NCBI GenBank assembly: GCA_947591475.1
Contig: CANQDE010000001.1
Coordinates: 62,001 to 126,000 of the forward strand
DNA length: 64,000 nucleotides
From: an uncultured Alistipes sp.
GTDB lineage: Bacteria; Bacteroidota; Bacteroidia; Bacteroidales; Rikenellaceae
Reading direction: 5' to 3'
Each line of letters begins with the position of its first letter. Positions within the stretch are counted from its first letter, which is position 1. Positions 19,167 through 29,849 of this stretch are shown here, piece after piece. A program made the position numbers and the translations under genes. Under the pieces are notes generated by a model, which searched no databases, was not told the origin of the DNA, and saw only the letters and a list, made by a program, of their open reading frames with translations.

Positions 19167-20423
19167 TTATTCTATATAAGAGCCTCTGTCGGAATCATAG
19201 ACGAAGCCGTCGGGTGTCTCGATAACACTCACCTTTGAGCTATATGTGGAATATTCCGTTTCATTTCCTTTCATATCAAGGGCTCTTAATCCATCTTCCG
19301 TTCTTGGACGGGTATAGATATATGGGGAGATGATAAAGCATATATCGTCCTCTGCACCATCGACTAAATCGATGAAAGGCAGAAATTCGTGCATTACAGG
19401 AACTATATAATTATACGCCAAAGGTATTTCGTCATGACATATCCTGTTTCCGACTTTATCGAGCTTTAAGAGACCTGCCTTACCTTTGTTGCTGGCGCAG
19501 ACATAGACTGTGTCGTTTCGTTCAAATAAAAATGGAGCGTCATTATGCGTCGGGCCATAGTTGGTGATTGAAACTCCGGGATTATTTTTCAGATATTTTA
19601 CAAGAGCCTTTATGCCGTTTATTGATATTAACTTGGTATATCCTATTTGGAATCTCTTGGAGGAATCGCCCGATTCTGCCAAATAGTTATCGGCAGAAGC
19701 AAAGTCTTTGTTGGAGGCAGATACCAATGCCATAACTCCATTGGCTCGGCCATAGCCTTTATCTGCAGAAGATTTCAGCCAGTCTATAGCCTCTGATACT
19801 GAATTGGAGTCCGTCCAAAGTTTTTTGTCATCAAGCTTTACGGCATATAGGTATTGAGCTTCCGCATCACCTTTTATCGCATCTCGGCGAAGTCGGTCGA
19901 CATCAAGAGCATTCTCACAGGCATCAGATCCCAAGGATGCACCTTCTCTAAACCATTTGTATGCGGTTTCAGCATCCTTATTGACATCATTACCAAATTC
20001 GTACAAAGCTCCTATCGCATAGAAAGCAAGGGGATAATTCTGCTCTGAGGCTTTTTTATACCATTCAAGTGCTATTACAACATTCTTTTCAACACCGTCT
20101 CCTTGTTCATAGGCTCTGCCCAAGTTGTATTGGGCGGTAGGCAAGCCGCTTTTTGCAGCACGGGTAAATAGCTCGACGCCACGGGAAGAGTCTTGTTTCA
20201 CCCCATAGCCCTGACAATACATGATGCCCAATATGTTTTGACACCACGCGAACTGCAAGTTTTTTTCAAGGAGGATACGGGCGTTATCATAATCCTCGTT
20301 ATTGTAATATTTGAGAATATCTTCCTTTACGGCAGATGTCGGATCCATATTGTTAGGCGGATTCTGAGCATCAGCTAATGATGCTGATAAAGTGAGTATC
20401 AAGGTTAAGAGAAAGTATTTCAT
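19167..20423 (-). CDS. Sel1-repeat (SLR/TPR) exported protein
   Basis: Signal peptide MKYFLLTLILTLSASLADA; Sel1 motifs (LGIMYCQGYGVKQDSSRGVELFTRAAKSGLPTAQYNLGRAYEQGDGVEKNVVIALEWYKKASEQNYPLAFYAIGALYE). Visibly more AT-rich than neighbours. Confidence 0.85.
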   Translation of the reverse strand: MKYFLLTLILTLSASLADAQNPPNNMDPTSAVKEDILKYYNNEDYDNARILLEKNLQFAWCQNILGIMYCQGYGVKQDSSRGVELFTRAAKSGLPTAQYNLGRAYEQGDGVEKNVVIALEWYKKASEQNYPLAFYAIGALYEFGNDVNKDAETAYKWFREGASLGSDACENALDVDRLRRDAIKGDAEAQYLYAVKLDDKKLWTDSNSVSEAIDWLKSSADKGYGRANGVMALVSASNKDFASADNYLAESGDSSKRFQIGYTKLISINGIKALVKYLKNNPGVSITNYGPTHNDAPFLFERNDTVYVCASNKGKAGLLKLDKVGNRICHDEIPLAYNYIVPVMHEFLPFIDLVDGAEDDICFIISPYIYTRPRTEDGLRALDMKGNETEYSTYSSKVSVIETPDGFVYDSDRGSYIE

Positions 20424-20561
20424 AATTCTTAATGTTTGATGGCATTTATGATTGATTCATTCAATAGAGTATATAAATTGAAATATCAATTTAGTTATCT
20501 AATTATAGTTATAACCGATGGCGGTTCGGAGGAATTTTCGTTTTGTCCGAAGTCGTTCGGG

Positions 20562-21878
20562 TTACTCCATGCAGCTCTTGATGTAGTGGTGGTGCGAACC
20601 CCAACGTTCGAATGCGGCCTTGTCCAACGCTTCGCGGGCGTCCGGATGGGCGATCGAAATCAACAGCCGTGCACGTTCCTGCATGCTTTTGCCGTAAAGG
20701 TCGACCGCACCGTATTCGGTTACGATCCAGTGGGCGTGGAAGCGCGTCGTAACGACGCCTGCACCGTCCAACAGCGTCGGGCAGATCTTCGAAACCCCCT
20801 TGTTGGTCATCGACGGCATGGCGATGATGGCTTTGCCGCCTTTCGAGAGCGAGGCACCGTAGACGAAGTCGATCTGACCGCCTGCCCCCGACCAGAATTT
20901 CGTGCCCAACGAGTCGGCGCTCACCTGACCGGTCAGATCGATTTGAAGGGCCGAGTTGATGGCCGTCATGCGGTCGTTCTGCGACATGATGTAGGGATCG
21001 TTCGTGTAGCCGACATCCATCATCAGCACGCCCGGGTTGTCGTCGATGAAGTCGTAGACCTCTTTCGAGCCCATGAGGAAAGTCGAAACGATCTTTCCCG
21101 GGTCGGTCTTCTTCGCTTCGCCATTGATGACGCCTTTTTCCACGAGCGGCAGCACGCCGTCGGCGAACATCTCCGTATGGATACCGAGGTTCTTGTGGTT
21201 GCTCAATTGCGACAGCACGGCATTCGGAATCGCGCCGATGCCCATTTGCAGCGTCGCACCGTCTTCGATCAGCGCGGCGCAGTTGCGGCCGATGGCTGCG
21301 TCGATCTCCGAAATCGGGCCCGGGATGGCTTCGATCAGCGGGGTGTCGTCCTGCACGAAGGTGTCGATTTTCGACATCGGAATCATGGCCTGGCCGAACG
21401 AACGCGGCACATTGGGATTGACGACGGCGATTACGTGATCGGCGCACTCGACAGCGGCCAACGTGGCGTCGACCGACGTACCCAACGATACATAGCCGTG
21501 TTTGTCGGGCGGGCAGACCTGAATCATGGCCACGTTGCACGGCACGGCGCCGCAACGGTAGAGCTTCTGCGTCTCGCCGAGGAAGACCGGAATGTAGTCG
21601 GCATAACCGCTTTGCGTTACTTTGCGGACGTTGGCGCCGACGAAAAACGAATCGAGCTGGAAAATGCCCTCGAATTTCGGATCGGCATAGGGCGCCGGGC
21701 CTTCGGTGTGAAGGTGGTGGATGTGCACGTTCTTCAATTCGCCGGCTTCGCCGCGGGCGCACATCGCCTTGATGAGACACTGCGGAGCCGATGCCACCGA
21801 ACTCAGGTGCACCGAATCTCCCGATTTGATGACTTTGACGGCCTCTTCGGGCGTGGTGAATTTGATTTGGGTGTTCAT
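20562..21878 (-). CDS. Acetyl-CoA hydrolase/transferase family protein (4-hydroxybutyrate/butyrate CoA-transferase-like)
   Basis: MNTQIKFTTPEEAVKVIKSGDSVHLSSVASAPQCLIKAM...GIGAIPNAV...GLFADGV-like HTEMFADGVLPLVEKGVING...SGAGGQIDFVYGASLSKGGKAIIAMPS. Confidence 0.88.
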   Translation of the reverse strand: MNTQIKFTTPEEAVKVIKSGDSVHLSSVASAPQCLIKAMCARGEAGELKNVHIHHLHTEGPAPYADPKFEGIFQLDSFFVGANVRKVTQSGYADYIPVFLGETQKLYRCGAVPCNVAMIQVCPPDKHGYVSLGTSVDATLAAVECADHVIAVVNPNVPRSFGQAMIPMSKIDTFVQDDTPLIEAIPGPISEIDAAIGRNCAALIEDGATLQMGIGAIPNAVLSQLSNHKNLGIHTEMFADGVLPLVEKGVINGEAKKTDPGKIVSTFLMGSKEVYDFIDDNPGVLMMDVGYTNDPYIMSQNDRMTAINSALQIDLTGQVSADSLGTKFWSGAGGQIDFVYGASLSKGGKAIIAMPSMTNKGVSKICPTLLDGAGVVTTRFHAHWIVTEYGAVDLYGKSMQERARLLISIAHPDAREALDKAAFERWGSHHHYIKSCME

Positions 21879-21888
21879 TTTCAGGTTG

Positions 21889-24744
21889 TTATTTCCGTTT
21901 TACTTCAACTTGTTCGTAGCCTTCGACGATGTCGCCGATCTTGATGTCGTTGTACGATTCGATGTTCAGACCGCAATCCTGTCCTACGGTTACCTCTTTC
22001 ACATCGTCCTTGAATCGTTTCAGCGAACCCAATTTGCCGGTGTAGATGACGATACCGTCGCGGATGACCCGTATCGGGGTCGTGCGCTGCAGCCGTCCCT
22101 CGCGGACGACGCAGCCCGCCACGGTGCCGACCTTCGAAATCTTGAAAATCTCCATCACCTCGACCGATGCGACGATCTCTTCCTTCGTTACCGGTTCGAG
22201 CATACCTTCGATAGCGTCCTTGATGTCGTTGATAGCATCGTAGATGATCGAGTAAAGACGGATTTCGATCTCCTCTTTCTCAGCCAGTTTGCGTGCGGCG
22301 CCCGACGGACGCACCTGGAACCCGACGATGATGGCGTTCGATGCGGCGGCCAGCAGGACATCCGATTCGGAAATCTGTCCCACGGCGGCATGAATGACAT
22401 TGACCTGTACGGTCTCTTTCGACAGTTTGATGAGCGAGCCCGACATGGCTTCCACCGAACCGTCCACGTCGCCTTTGACGATGATGTTCAACTCCTTGAA
22501 CGACCCGATTGCGATGCGGCGTCCGATTTCGTCGAGCGTTACGTGCTTCTGGGTCATGATACCCTGCATGCGTTGCAGTTGCTCGCGTTTGTTGGCGATT
22601 TCGCGGGCCGAACGGTCGTCGTCCATCACGTTGAACAGATCGCCGGCCTGCGGTGCGCCGTTGAGACCCAACACTTGAACCGGCGTCGACGGGCCTGCCT
22701 CGGTAACTTTCTTGCCGTTTTCGTTGAACATGGCCTTCACACGTCCCGTGTAGGTGCCCGACAGCACGACGTCGCCGATGTGCAGCGTGCCGTTCTGCAC
22801 GAGCACGGTCGAAACGTAGCCGCGCCCTTTGTCGAGCGTCGATTCGATGATCGTGCCGACTGCTTTCTTGTTCGGATTGGCCTTCAAATCGAGCATCTCG
22901 GCCTCCAACAACACCTTTTCCAGCAGTTTGTCGAGGTTGATGCCCTGTTTGGCCGAAACCTCCTGATCCTGGTATTTGCCGCCCCACGATTCGACTAAAT
23001 AATTCATCTGCGAAAGTTGCTCCTTGATGTGGTCGGGGTTGGCGTTCGGCTTGTCGATCTTGTTGATGGCGAAGACCATCGGTACGCCTGCGGCCTGTGC
23101 ATGGTTGATGGCCTCGACCGTCTGCGGCATCACGTTGTCGTCGGCCGCCACGATGATGATGGCGACGTCCGTAACGGCGGCACCGCGTGCACGCATGGCC
23201 GTGAAGGCTTCGTGGCCCGGCGTGTCGAGGAAGGTGATTTTCTGTCCGTTCAGTTCCACGCTGTACGCACCGATGTGCTGCGTGATACCGCCGGCCTCGC
23301 CTTCGATGACGTTGGTTTTGCGGATGTTGTCGAGCAACGACGTCTTACCGTGGTCGACGTGGCCCATCACCGTTACGATAGGCGGACGCGGTACGAGGTC
23401 TTCCTCGTTGTCGACTTCGTCGGCGATAGCCTCTTGGATGTCGGCCGATACGAATTCGATTTTGAATCCGAACTCCTCGGCGACGACGACCAACGCTTCG
23501 GCATCGAGCCGCTGGTTGATCGAAACCATCAGACCCAGATTCATGCAGGCCGTGATGACCTCGGTCGGCGAGACGTTCATCATCGTCGCTAATTCGCTGA
23601 CGGTTACGAACTCCGTAACTTTGAGAATCGAACGTTCCTGTTCCGAACGTTCCATCTCCTCGTTCATGCGTTCGGCGACGGCCTCGCGTTTGTCCCGACG
23701 GTGCTTGGCACCCGTATTTTTGGCTCCCTTGGCCGTCAGACGGGCCAAGGTATCCTTGATTTGCTTCGAAACTTCTTCGTCGCTGACTTCCGGACGGACG
23801 ATGGGTTTCGGTCCTTTGTTCTTCTTGTTGCGGCGGCCTTCACCCGGTTTCGGCTGGTTCTGCTGCGCATTCGGACGGTTGCCCGCATTGGATGCGTTGC
23901 CGTTCCTGCTACTGCCGGATTTACTGCTGTTCTTGTTGGAGCCGCTTTGTCCGCTTGCGCTGCTTCGGTTGATATCCACCTTCTCTTTTTGCAGGCGTTT
24001 ACGTTTGTGGCGACCGCCCGGGACGAATCCCGAAACGTCCATCGTACCGAGTACCTGCGGGCCTTGAAGCTGCTCGATGGCCGGACGGAATACATGGTCT
24101 TTGGGTGCGGCCGGTTCGGTCGGCGCGGCTGTTGTCTCCGTTGGTTTCGGTGCTGCCGCCGATGGAGCGGGGGCAGGAGTTGCCGGAACCGCTGGTTGCG
24201 GTTTCGTTTCAGCGACCGGTTTCGCCGGTTGGGCTTCGACCGGTGCGACTTTCGGCGCAGGGGGCGGCACAGGCTTCGGAGCCGAAGCCTTGACCTCGGG
24301 CTGAACCGGTTTTTCCGGTGCCTTAGGAGCCGCTGCCGCAGCCTTTGCAGGCTCGGGTTTCGGTGCCGGAGCGCTTTTCGGTTTGGGCGAAAGATCGATC
24401 TTGCCGAGAATCTTCGGCTTCTGGATTTCGTCCTTCACGCTGATGACGTTGCTCTTGATGACCACCTCCTGTTCCTCCTCGCGCTGTTGTTTTTGCGCTT
24501 CTTCGAGTGTTACGGAGACCTGCTTCATGGAAATCCGCTCGCGAACCGTTTCGCGGGCATTGCCGGCAGAGCGGTTGGCGCCGAACTCCTTCTCCAGAAT
24601 GGCATACGTCGGTTCGTCGACCAACGTGTTGGGCGATCCGTCGCTCTTGATGCCCTTCTTTTGCAGGAAGTCGGTGATGGTATTCAAACCCACCTTGAAC
24701 TCCTTGGCAACCTGAATGAGCCTTAATTTTCTTTCATTCCCCAT
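21889..24744 (-). CDS. infB: Translation initiation factor IF-2
   Basis: IF2_N domain, Ala/Pro/Lys-rich linker, G domain ([23 protein letters not shown]...[18 protein letters not shown]...[11 protein letters not shown]). Confidence 0.97.
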   Translation of the reverse strand: MGNERKLRLIQVAKEFKVGLNTITDFLQKKGIKSDGSPNTLVDEPTYAILEKEFGANRSAGNARETVRERISMKQVSVTLEEAQKQQREEEQEVVIKSNVISVKDEIQKPKILGKIDLSPKPKSAPAPKPEPAKAAAAAPKAPEKPVQPEVKASAPKPVPPPAPKVAPVEAQPAKPVAETKPQPAVPATPAPAPSAAAPKPTETTAAPTEPAAPKDHVFRPAIEQLQGPQVLGTMDVSGFVPGGRHKRKRLQKEKVDINRSSASGQSGSNKNSSKSGSSRNGNASNAGNRPNAQQNQPKPGEGRRNKKNKGPKPIVRPEVSDEEVSKQIKDTLARLTAKGAKNTGAKHRRDKREAVAERMNEEMERSEQERSILKVTEFVTVSELATMMNVSPTEVITACMNLGLMVSINQRLDAEALVVVAEEFGFKIEFVSADIQEAIADEVDNEEDLVPRPPIVTVMGHVDHGKTSLLDNIRKTNVIEGEAGGITQHIGAYSVELNGQKITFLDTPGHEAFTAMRARGAAVTDVAIIIVAADDNVMPQTVEAINHAQAAGVPMVFAINKIDKPNANPDHIKEQLSQMNYLVESWGGKYQDQEVSAKQGINLDKLLEKVLLEAEMLDLKANPNKKAVGTIIESTLDKGRGYVSTVLVQNGTLHIGDVVLSGTYTGRVKAMFNENGKKVTEAGPSTPVQVLGLNGAPQAGDLFNVMDDDRSAREIANKREQLQRMQGIMTQKHVTLDEIGRRIAIGSFKELNIIVKGDVDGSVEAMSGSLIKLSKETVQVNVIHAAVGQISESDVLLAAASNAIIVGFQVRPSGAARKLAEKEEIEIRLYSIIYDAINDIKDAIEGMLEPVTKEEIVASVEVMEIFKISKVGTVAGCVVREGRLQRTTPIRVIRDGIVIYTGKLGSLKRFKDDVKEVTVGQDCGLNIESYNDIKIGDIVEGYEQVEVKRK

Positions 24745-24759
24745 ATAATCGTGCGTTTT

Positions 24760-26013
24760 TTATTCTTCCTCTTCACCTTCTCCTTTTTCAAATTCGGCTT
24801 TCAGTACCTCGACGATCTTCTGCGCCTGTTCCAGTTCGAGGTCTGCGCGGGTGGCGACCTCTTCGACCGGCACCTCCAATACGCTCTTGGCGGTGTCGAA
24901 GCCGACCTCCTTCAGCGCATCGATCATCCAGCCGTCGATTTCGTCGGCGAAATCGGTCAGCGCCACATCTTCTACTTCGATCTCGCGATAGACGTCGATG
25001 TCGTAGCCCGTGAGCATCTTCGACAGACGGATGTTCAGACCGCCTTTGCCGATAGCCAGCGAAACCTCGTCGGGTTTGAGGTAGACCGAAGCGGTCTTCT
25101 TCTCCTCGTCGATGGTGATGGAGGAGATTTTCGCCGGATTGAGCGAACGCTGAATCATCAGCTGCGTGTTGGACGTGTAGTTGACGACATCGATGTTCTC
25201 GTTGCGCAACTCCTTGACGATGGAGTAGATGCGCGAACCCTTCATGCCGACGCAGGCGCCTACGGGGTCGATTCGTTCATCGTAGGATTCGACCGCCACT
25301 TTGGCGCGTTCGCCCGGGATGCGGACGATCTTTTTGATGGTAATCAGTCCGTCGAAAATCTCCGGCACCTCCTGTTCGAACAGCCGTTCGAGGAACTGGT
25401 TGGCCGTACGCGACAGGATGATGCGCGGTTGGTTGTTGTTCATCTCCACCGACTTGACGATGGCTTTGATGGTGTCGCCCTTGCGGTAGAAGTCGTTCGG
25501 AATCTGCTCCGCTTTGGGCAGCACGAGTTCGTTCTCTTCGTCATCGAGGATCAGCACCTCCTTTTTCCAGATCTGGTAGATTTCGCCCGTTACGATTTCG
25601 CCCACTTTCTGCGAGTACTTTTCGTAGAGGCTCGCCTTCTCCAGATCGAGGATGCGCGAGGCGAGGTTCTGGCGCAGCGACAACACCGTACGGCGGCCGA
25701 ACGACGCAAAATTGACTTGGTCGGCATATTCGTCGCCGATTTCGTAGGTCGGGTCGATAGCCTTTACCTCCGAAACGGCGATCTCCATGTTCGGATTTTG
25801 CACTTTGCCGTCCTCCACGACCGTGCGGTTGCGCCAGATTTCGAGGTCGCCCTTCTCGGGGTTGATGATGACGTCGAAATTCTCGTCCGTGTCGTATTGC
25901 TTCTGCAGCGCGTGGCGGAATACATCTTCCAGCACGCCGATCATCGTCGATTTGTCGATGTTTTTCAGCTCTTTGAACTCCGCAAAGTTGCTGATGAGAT
26001 TGAGATTGTCCAT
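24760..26013 (-). CDS. nusA: Transcription termination/antitermination factor NusA
   Basis: MDNLNLISNFAEFKELKNIDKSTMIGVLEDVFRHALQKQYD...DPVGACVGMKGSRIYSIVKELRNENIDVV (KH), acidic C-terminus. Confidence 0.96.
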   Translation of the reverse strand: MDNLNLISNFAEFKELKNIDKSTMIGVLEDVFRHALQKQYDTDENFDVIINPEKGDLEIWRNRTVVEDGKVQNPNMEIAVSEVKAIDPTYEIGDEYADQVNFASFGRRTVLSLRQNLASRILDLEKASLYEKYSQKVGEIVTGEIYQIWKKEVLILDDEENELVLPKAEQIPNDFYRKGDTIKAIVKSVEMNNNQPRIILSRTANQFLERLFEQEVPEIFDGLITIKKIVRIPGERAKVAVESYDERIDPVGACVGMKGSRIYSIVKELRNENIDVVNYTSNTQLMIQRSLNPAKISSITIDEEKKTASVYLKPDEVSLAIGKGGLNIRLSKMLTGYDIDVYREIEVEDVALTDFADEIDGWMIDALKEVGFDTAKSVLEVPVEEVATRADLELEQAQKIVEVLKAEFEKGEGEEEE

Positions 26014-26046
26014 GGGTTTATCTGTACTTGTTTTTTCGTATGCGTG

Positions 26047-26514
26047 TTATTTGAAGTCGAGATACTCTTTCGTGCTGACGATTTCGTCGAACGAATAGGA
26101 GCGGGTTACTTTGACCGGCTGTTTGCGCTTTTTGCCTTCGATGGCCTGTTTCTCCTCGTAGGAGAGGGTGATGCCCGTTTCGTCCGCCTCATCGAGCAGG
26201 GCCAACAGCTTGATGCCGTTCTTCAACAAGACCTCCACCGGACGTCCGATGAGTTTGCGGTATTGGCGCAGGCATTTGAGCTCCGAACCGATTCCGGCCG
26301 ACATTACCGTCAGCGAAAAATCCTCTTGGTCGCGGTCGAATTCGGATTCGATGGCGCGGCTCAATTTCACGCAGGCATCGATGTCGACCGATGCGTCGCT
26401 GTCGATGATGAGTTCGATTTCGTTGGCTGCCGAACAGGTGCAATCGACCACGAACATCTCCGTGCCGGCTAATCGGCGTTCCGCCGCTTCGATTATTTTC
26501 TCTTTTTGTATCAT
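26047..26514 (-). CDS. rimP: Ribosome maturation factor RimP
   Basis: VDIDACVKLSRAIESEFDRDQEDFSLTVMSAGIGSELKCLRQYRKLIGRPVEVLL; conserved rimP-nusA-infB order. Confidence 0.92.
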   Translation of the reverse strand: MIQKEKIIEAAERRLAGTEMFVVDCTCSAANEIELIIDSDASVDIDACVKLSRAIESEFDRDQEDFSLTVMSAGIGSELKCLRQYRKLIGRPVEVLLKNGIKLLALLDEADETGITLSYEEKQAIEGKKRKQPVKVTRSYSFDEIVSTKEYLDFK

Positions 26515-26672
26515 CTGTTTCGATTTCGCTTGTTTTGCGGAAGAATCGTGTTTTTTCGTCTGCGTTCATCTACGAAACAAGGGGACTTCGCGTCCCCTTG
26601 CTTCTGCATGTCTCTTCCGACAATGCAAATATAGTGAAAAAAAACGATATGCAACGATTTGAACGAATTTTT

Positions 26673-27449
26673 TTACGCATACGGTTTGATGATGCCGCGT
26701 TTCGACGAACGAATGAACGCCAGCAACTGGTCGCGTTCGGGACTTTGCGGGATTTCCGCTTCGACCTTGTCGCACCCCGACTGGTAGTTCAAGCCGCTTT
26801 GGAACAGGATGCGGCAGGCGTTGTGAATCTCCTCGATGCGTTCGGGCGTGAAGCCGCGGCGGGAAAGTCCAATCTTGTTGACGCCGGCGAAACGCAGCGT
26901 ATCGTTGCGTACGATGACGAACGGCGGCAGGTCCTGACCCAATAGCGTTCCTCCCTGCATCATCGAGTGGGCGCCGATGTGCGTCCATTGGTGGATGGCG
27001 CAGTGGCCTCCGATGACGGCCCAATCGTCCACATGCACCTCGCCGGCCAACGATACGCGGTTGGCGATCACGCAGTTGCTTCCGATGATGCAATCGTGTC
27101 CCACATGAACATAAGCCATCAGCAGGTTGTGGTCGCCGATGCGGGTCGTGCCGGTCGACGCCGTGCCGCGGCTGATGGTAACGTATTCGCGGATGTCGTT
27201 GTAATCGCCGATTTCGGCGGTCGTCTTTTCTCCGGCGAACTTCAAATCCTGCGGCAGGCAGGCGACGGAGGCCGCCGTATGGATTTTGCACCCCTTGCCG
27301 ATGCGGGCGCCGTCGTGGATGACCGCCCCCGGGCCGATCCAGCAATCGTCGCCGATGACCACGTCGGCTGCAATGTAGGCGAACGGTTCGACCGTTACCC
27401 CTTGGCCGAGTCGGGCGTCGGGGTGGATGTATGCCAGCGGACTAATCAT
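26673..27449 (-). CDS. lpxA: UDP-N-acetylglucosamine acyltransferase
   Basis: Left-handed beta-helix hexapeptides (ISPLAYIHPDARLGQGVTVEPFAYIAADVVIGDDCWIGPGAVIHDG), LMAYVHVGHDCIIGSNCVIANRVSLAGEVHVDDWAVIGGH. Confidence 0.95.
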   Translation of the reverse strand: MISPLAYIHPDARLGQGVTVEPFAYIAADVVIGDDCWIGPGAVIHDGARIGKGCKIHTAASVACLPQDLKFAGEKTTAEIGDYNDIREYVTISRGTASTGTTRIGDHNLLMAYVHVGHDCIIGSNCVIANRVSLAGEVHVDDWAVIGGHCAIHQWTHIGAHSMMQGGTLLGQDLPPFVIVRNDTLRFAGVNKIGLSRRGFTPERIEEIHNACRILFQSGLNYQSGCDKVEAEIPQSPERDQLLAFIRSSKRGIIKPYA

Positions 27450-28848
27450 TTTTCGGTGTTTTGTTTTTGACGACTTGGGCCATCAGCACGGCTTCGCAGG
27501 CCAGCGTCTCGCCGACGAATGCTTTGGCCTCCACGAGCGCCACGCCGCGGCGGATGGGCTCCAGCAAATGGATTTCGAATTGCAGCGTATCGCCCGGCAC
27601 GACCTTGCGTTTGAACTTCACGTTGTCGATCTTCATGAAGTAGGTCGAGTAGTTTTCGGGATCGGGCACGTTGTTGAGCACCATGATGCCGCTGCACTGG
27701 GCCATCGCCTCGACGATCAGCACGCCCGGCATGACGGGTTCTTCGGGGAAGTGGCCCACGAAGAAGGGTTCGTTCATCGTAACGTTCTTGATACCGGCCA
27801 CCGAATTGGCGTCGCAATGGAAGATGCGGTCGACTAACAAGAACGGCGGACGGTGCGGCAGCATCCGGCGGATGGCATTGATGTCATAGAGGGCCGGTTT
27901 GCGGCAGTCGTATTGATAGCGCGGCTTTTCGCCCTCTTTGCGGATGGTGCGTTTGAGTTGTTTCATGAACTCCGTGTTGGCGTAGTGGCCCGGTCGGGTC
28001 GCCCACACGCGCCCCTTGATGCGGACGCCGAGCAGTGCGAAATCTCCGAGCAGATCGAGCAGCTTGTGGCGGGCCAGCTCGTTGTTGCAGTAGAGTTCTT
28101 GACTGCTCAAGTAGCCTGCGCGGATTTCGATATCGGGCTTGTTGAAGAGCTTTTTCAGATGGGCCATTTGCTCGTCGGGCACTTGGTTTTCCACCACGAC
28201 GATGGCATTGTCCAAATCGCCGCCCTTGATGAGGTTCATCTTCATCAGCGGTTCGAGTTCGTGCAGGAAGACGAACGTGCGGCATGGCGCGATTTTCGTT
28301 GCGTAGTCGTCGCCCGGGGAGAAGGTCGCGTATTGATTGCCGATGACCTTCGAATTGTAGTCCACGTGCACCGAGACCGAAAAGTCGTCGTCCGGATAGA
28401 GTATGATGGCCACGCCCTTTTCGGGAATCGTGTAGACCATCTTTTCGGTTACGTGGTAGTATTTGCGTTCGGCGGGCTGCTCGACGGTGCCCGTTCGGGC
28501 GATGGCTTCGGCGTATTCGCGGGCCGAGCCGTCGAGAATGGGGGTCTCGGGTGCGTCGATGTCGATGCAGGCGTTATCCACGCCGAGCGCCCAAAGGGCG
28601 GAGACGATGTGTTCGATGGTCGAAACGCGGTTGCCTCCGACTTCGATGGTCGTGCCGCGCGAAGTATCGACTACGTTGTCGCACGAAGCGGGGATGACCG
28701 GTTGTCCTTCGAGGTCGATGCGTCGGAAGACGATGCCCGTATCGGGATCGGCCGGCCGGACGGTCATATTGACTCGGACACCCGTATGCAATCCTTTGCC
28801 GGAAAACGAGATGGGTGCGCCGAGCGTTTGTTGATTGGTCGTAGACAT
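27442..28848 (-). CDS. lpxC/fabZ: Bifunctional UDP-3-O-acyl-GlcNAc deacetylase / 3-hydroxyacyl-ACP dehydratase (LpxC-FabZ fusion)
   Basis: N-terminal LpxC (QQTLGAPISFSGKGLHTGVRVNMTVRPA...STIEHIVSALWALGVDN...ELARHKLLDLLGDFALLG), C-terminal FabZ (IRRMLPHRPPFLLVDRIF...NEPFFVGHFPEEPVMPGVLIVEAMAQCSGIMVLN). Confidence 0.96.
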   Translation of the reverse strand: MSTTNQQTLGAPISFSGKGLHTGVRVNMTVRPADPDTGIVFRRIDLEGQPVIPASCDNVVDTSRGTTIEVGGNRVSTIEHIVSALWALGVDNACIDIDAPETPILDGSAREYAEAIARTGTVEQPAERKYYHVTEKMVYTIPEKGVAIILYPDDDFSVSVHVDYNSKVIGNQYATFSPGDDYATKIAPCRTFVFLHELEPLMKMNLIKGGDLDNAIVVVENQVPDEQMAHLKKLFNKPDIEIRAGYLSSQELYCNNELARHKLLDLLGDFALLGVRIKGRVWATRPGHYANTEFMKQLKRTIRKEGEKPRYQYDCRKPALYDINAIRRMLPHRPPFLLVDRIFHCDANSVAGIKNVTMNEPFFVGHFPEEPVMPGVLIVEAMAQCSGIMVLNNVPDPENYSTYFMKIDNVKFKRKVVPGDTLQFEIHLLEPIRRGVALVEAKAFVGETLACEAVLMAQVVKNKTPKND

Positions 28849-28949
28849 AGTAATGTTGTATCTTATTAAAGTTGTATCCTATTAAATTTGTCGCACACGT
28901 TACGATGCGACCGGCGACATAGCGACGGCGCATCGGAATTTATTTCTCG

Positions 28950-28957
28950 CAAAGATA
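28950..28957 (-). promoter_or_regulatory. -7-type box TATCTTTG upstream of lpxC/fabZ
   Basis: caaagata on + strand = TATCTTTG on - strand; divergent with box at 28979-28986. Confidence 0.5.
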
Positions 28958-28978
28958 GAAAAAATCGCTAAAAAAAAC

Positions 28979-28986
28979 TATTTTTG
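28979..28986 (+). promoter_or_regulatory. -7-type box TATTTTTG upstream of TonB-like gene
   Basis: TATTTTTG 20 nt before ATG 29006. Confidence 0.45.
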
Positions 28987-29005
28987 CTGAAATTTGCAAC
29001 GGATC

Positions 29006-29806
29006 ATGACGGAAAATCTGCCGGATAACGGATCGAAATCGCCGCGTCGTCCGCGCCTGCGCCTGCCGTTCGACGGGCGCCGCACGGATGCGGGGTCGTG
29101 GACCTACGACCATCGCATCGGATTGTGCGTTACGGTGATCGCCTATCTGGTTTTGATGATCGTCTTCGTTTCGTCGAAAATCGTCGTCGGACGCAAGCCG
29201 GTGGAGCAGGGGATGTTCATCGACTTGCAGTCGCTGGCCGAGCTGGAGCGTGAGCGCGACCGGCTGTTGGAGGAGGTGAGCGACCGTCAGGAGGAGCAAA
29301 TCGACTGGCGGAGCATCCGCAACCTTTCGTCCAACGAGAATGCGCTGAACGAGAATCTGAAGGATGACCGCGGCACCAATGCCGCCGAACTCAACGATGC
29401 GGCGGCCGATGCGGCAGAGCGGATGCGGGCTAACCGCGAGGCCTACGAACAGGGGCTTGCCGAAGAACAGGCCATCCGCGAACGCGACGGTTCGCCCGAC
29501 GGCGAGGAGCGTCGGGATGCGAAGATCAAGGGGCGCGTAACGGTTTCGTATGCGTTCGCCGATCCGGTGCGGACAGCGCGTCATATCGAGATTCCGGCCT
29601 ACCTGTGCGAAGGGGGCGGCGATGTGGTCGTTTCGGCAACCGTCGACCGCGCCGGCAAGGTGGTTTCGGCCCGCGTCGAGTCGGGCGGCGACGATTGCAT
29701 GCGCGATGCGGCACTGCGAGCGGCCCGCATCTCGATTTTCAACATCGACGAGACCGCGCCCGCCCGCCAGACCGGTACGATTACCTATATTTTTATACCG
29801 CAATGA
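29006..29806 (+). CDS. TonB-like single-TM protein
   Basis: N-terminal TM (RIGLCVTVIAYLVLMIVFV), charged coiled-coil-like region, C-terminal TonB-like half (GGGDVVVSATVDRAGKVVSARVESGGDDCMRDAALRAARISIFNIDETAPARQTGTITYIFIPQ). Confidence 0.65.
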   Translation: MTENLPDNGSKSPRRPRLRLPFDGRRTDAGSWTYDHRIGLCVTVIAYLVLMIVFVSSKIVVGRKPVEQGMFIDLQSLAELERERDRLLEEVSDRQEEQIDWRSIRNLSSNENALNENLKDDRGTNAAELNDAAADAAERMRANREAYEQGLAEEQAIRERDGSPDGEERRDAKIKGRVTVSYAFADPVRTARHIEIPAYLCEGGGDVVVSATVDRAGKVVSARVESGGDDCMRDAALRAARISIFNIDETAPARQTGTITYIFIPQ

Positions 29807-29849
29807 TCCGCCCCGGGCGCGATTGTTGCCGTGTCGACGAATCGACGAA

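Noticed and set aside
20436-21944. 502-aa + strand ORF opposite the CoA-transferase
   Set aside because: Antisense shadow of a well-supported gene.
24751-26472. 573-aa + strand ORF opposite nusA/rimP
   Set aside because: Antisense shadow of nusA and rimP.
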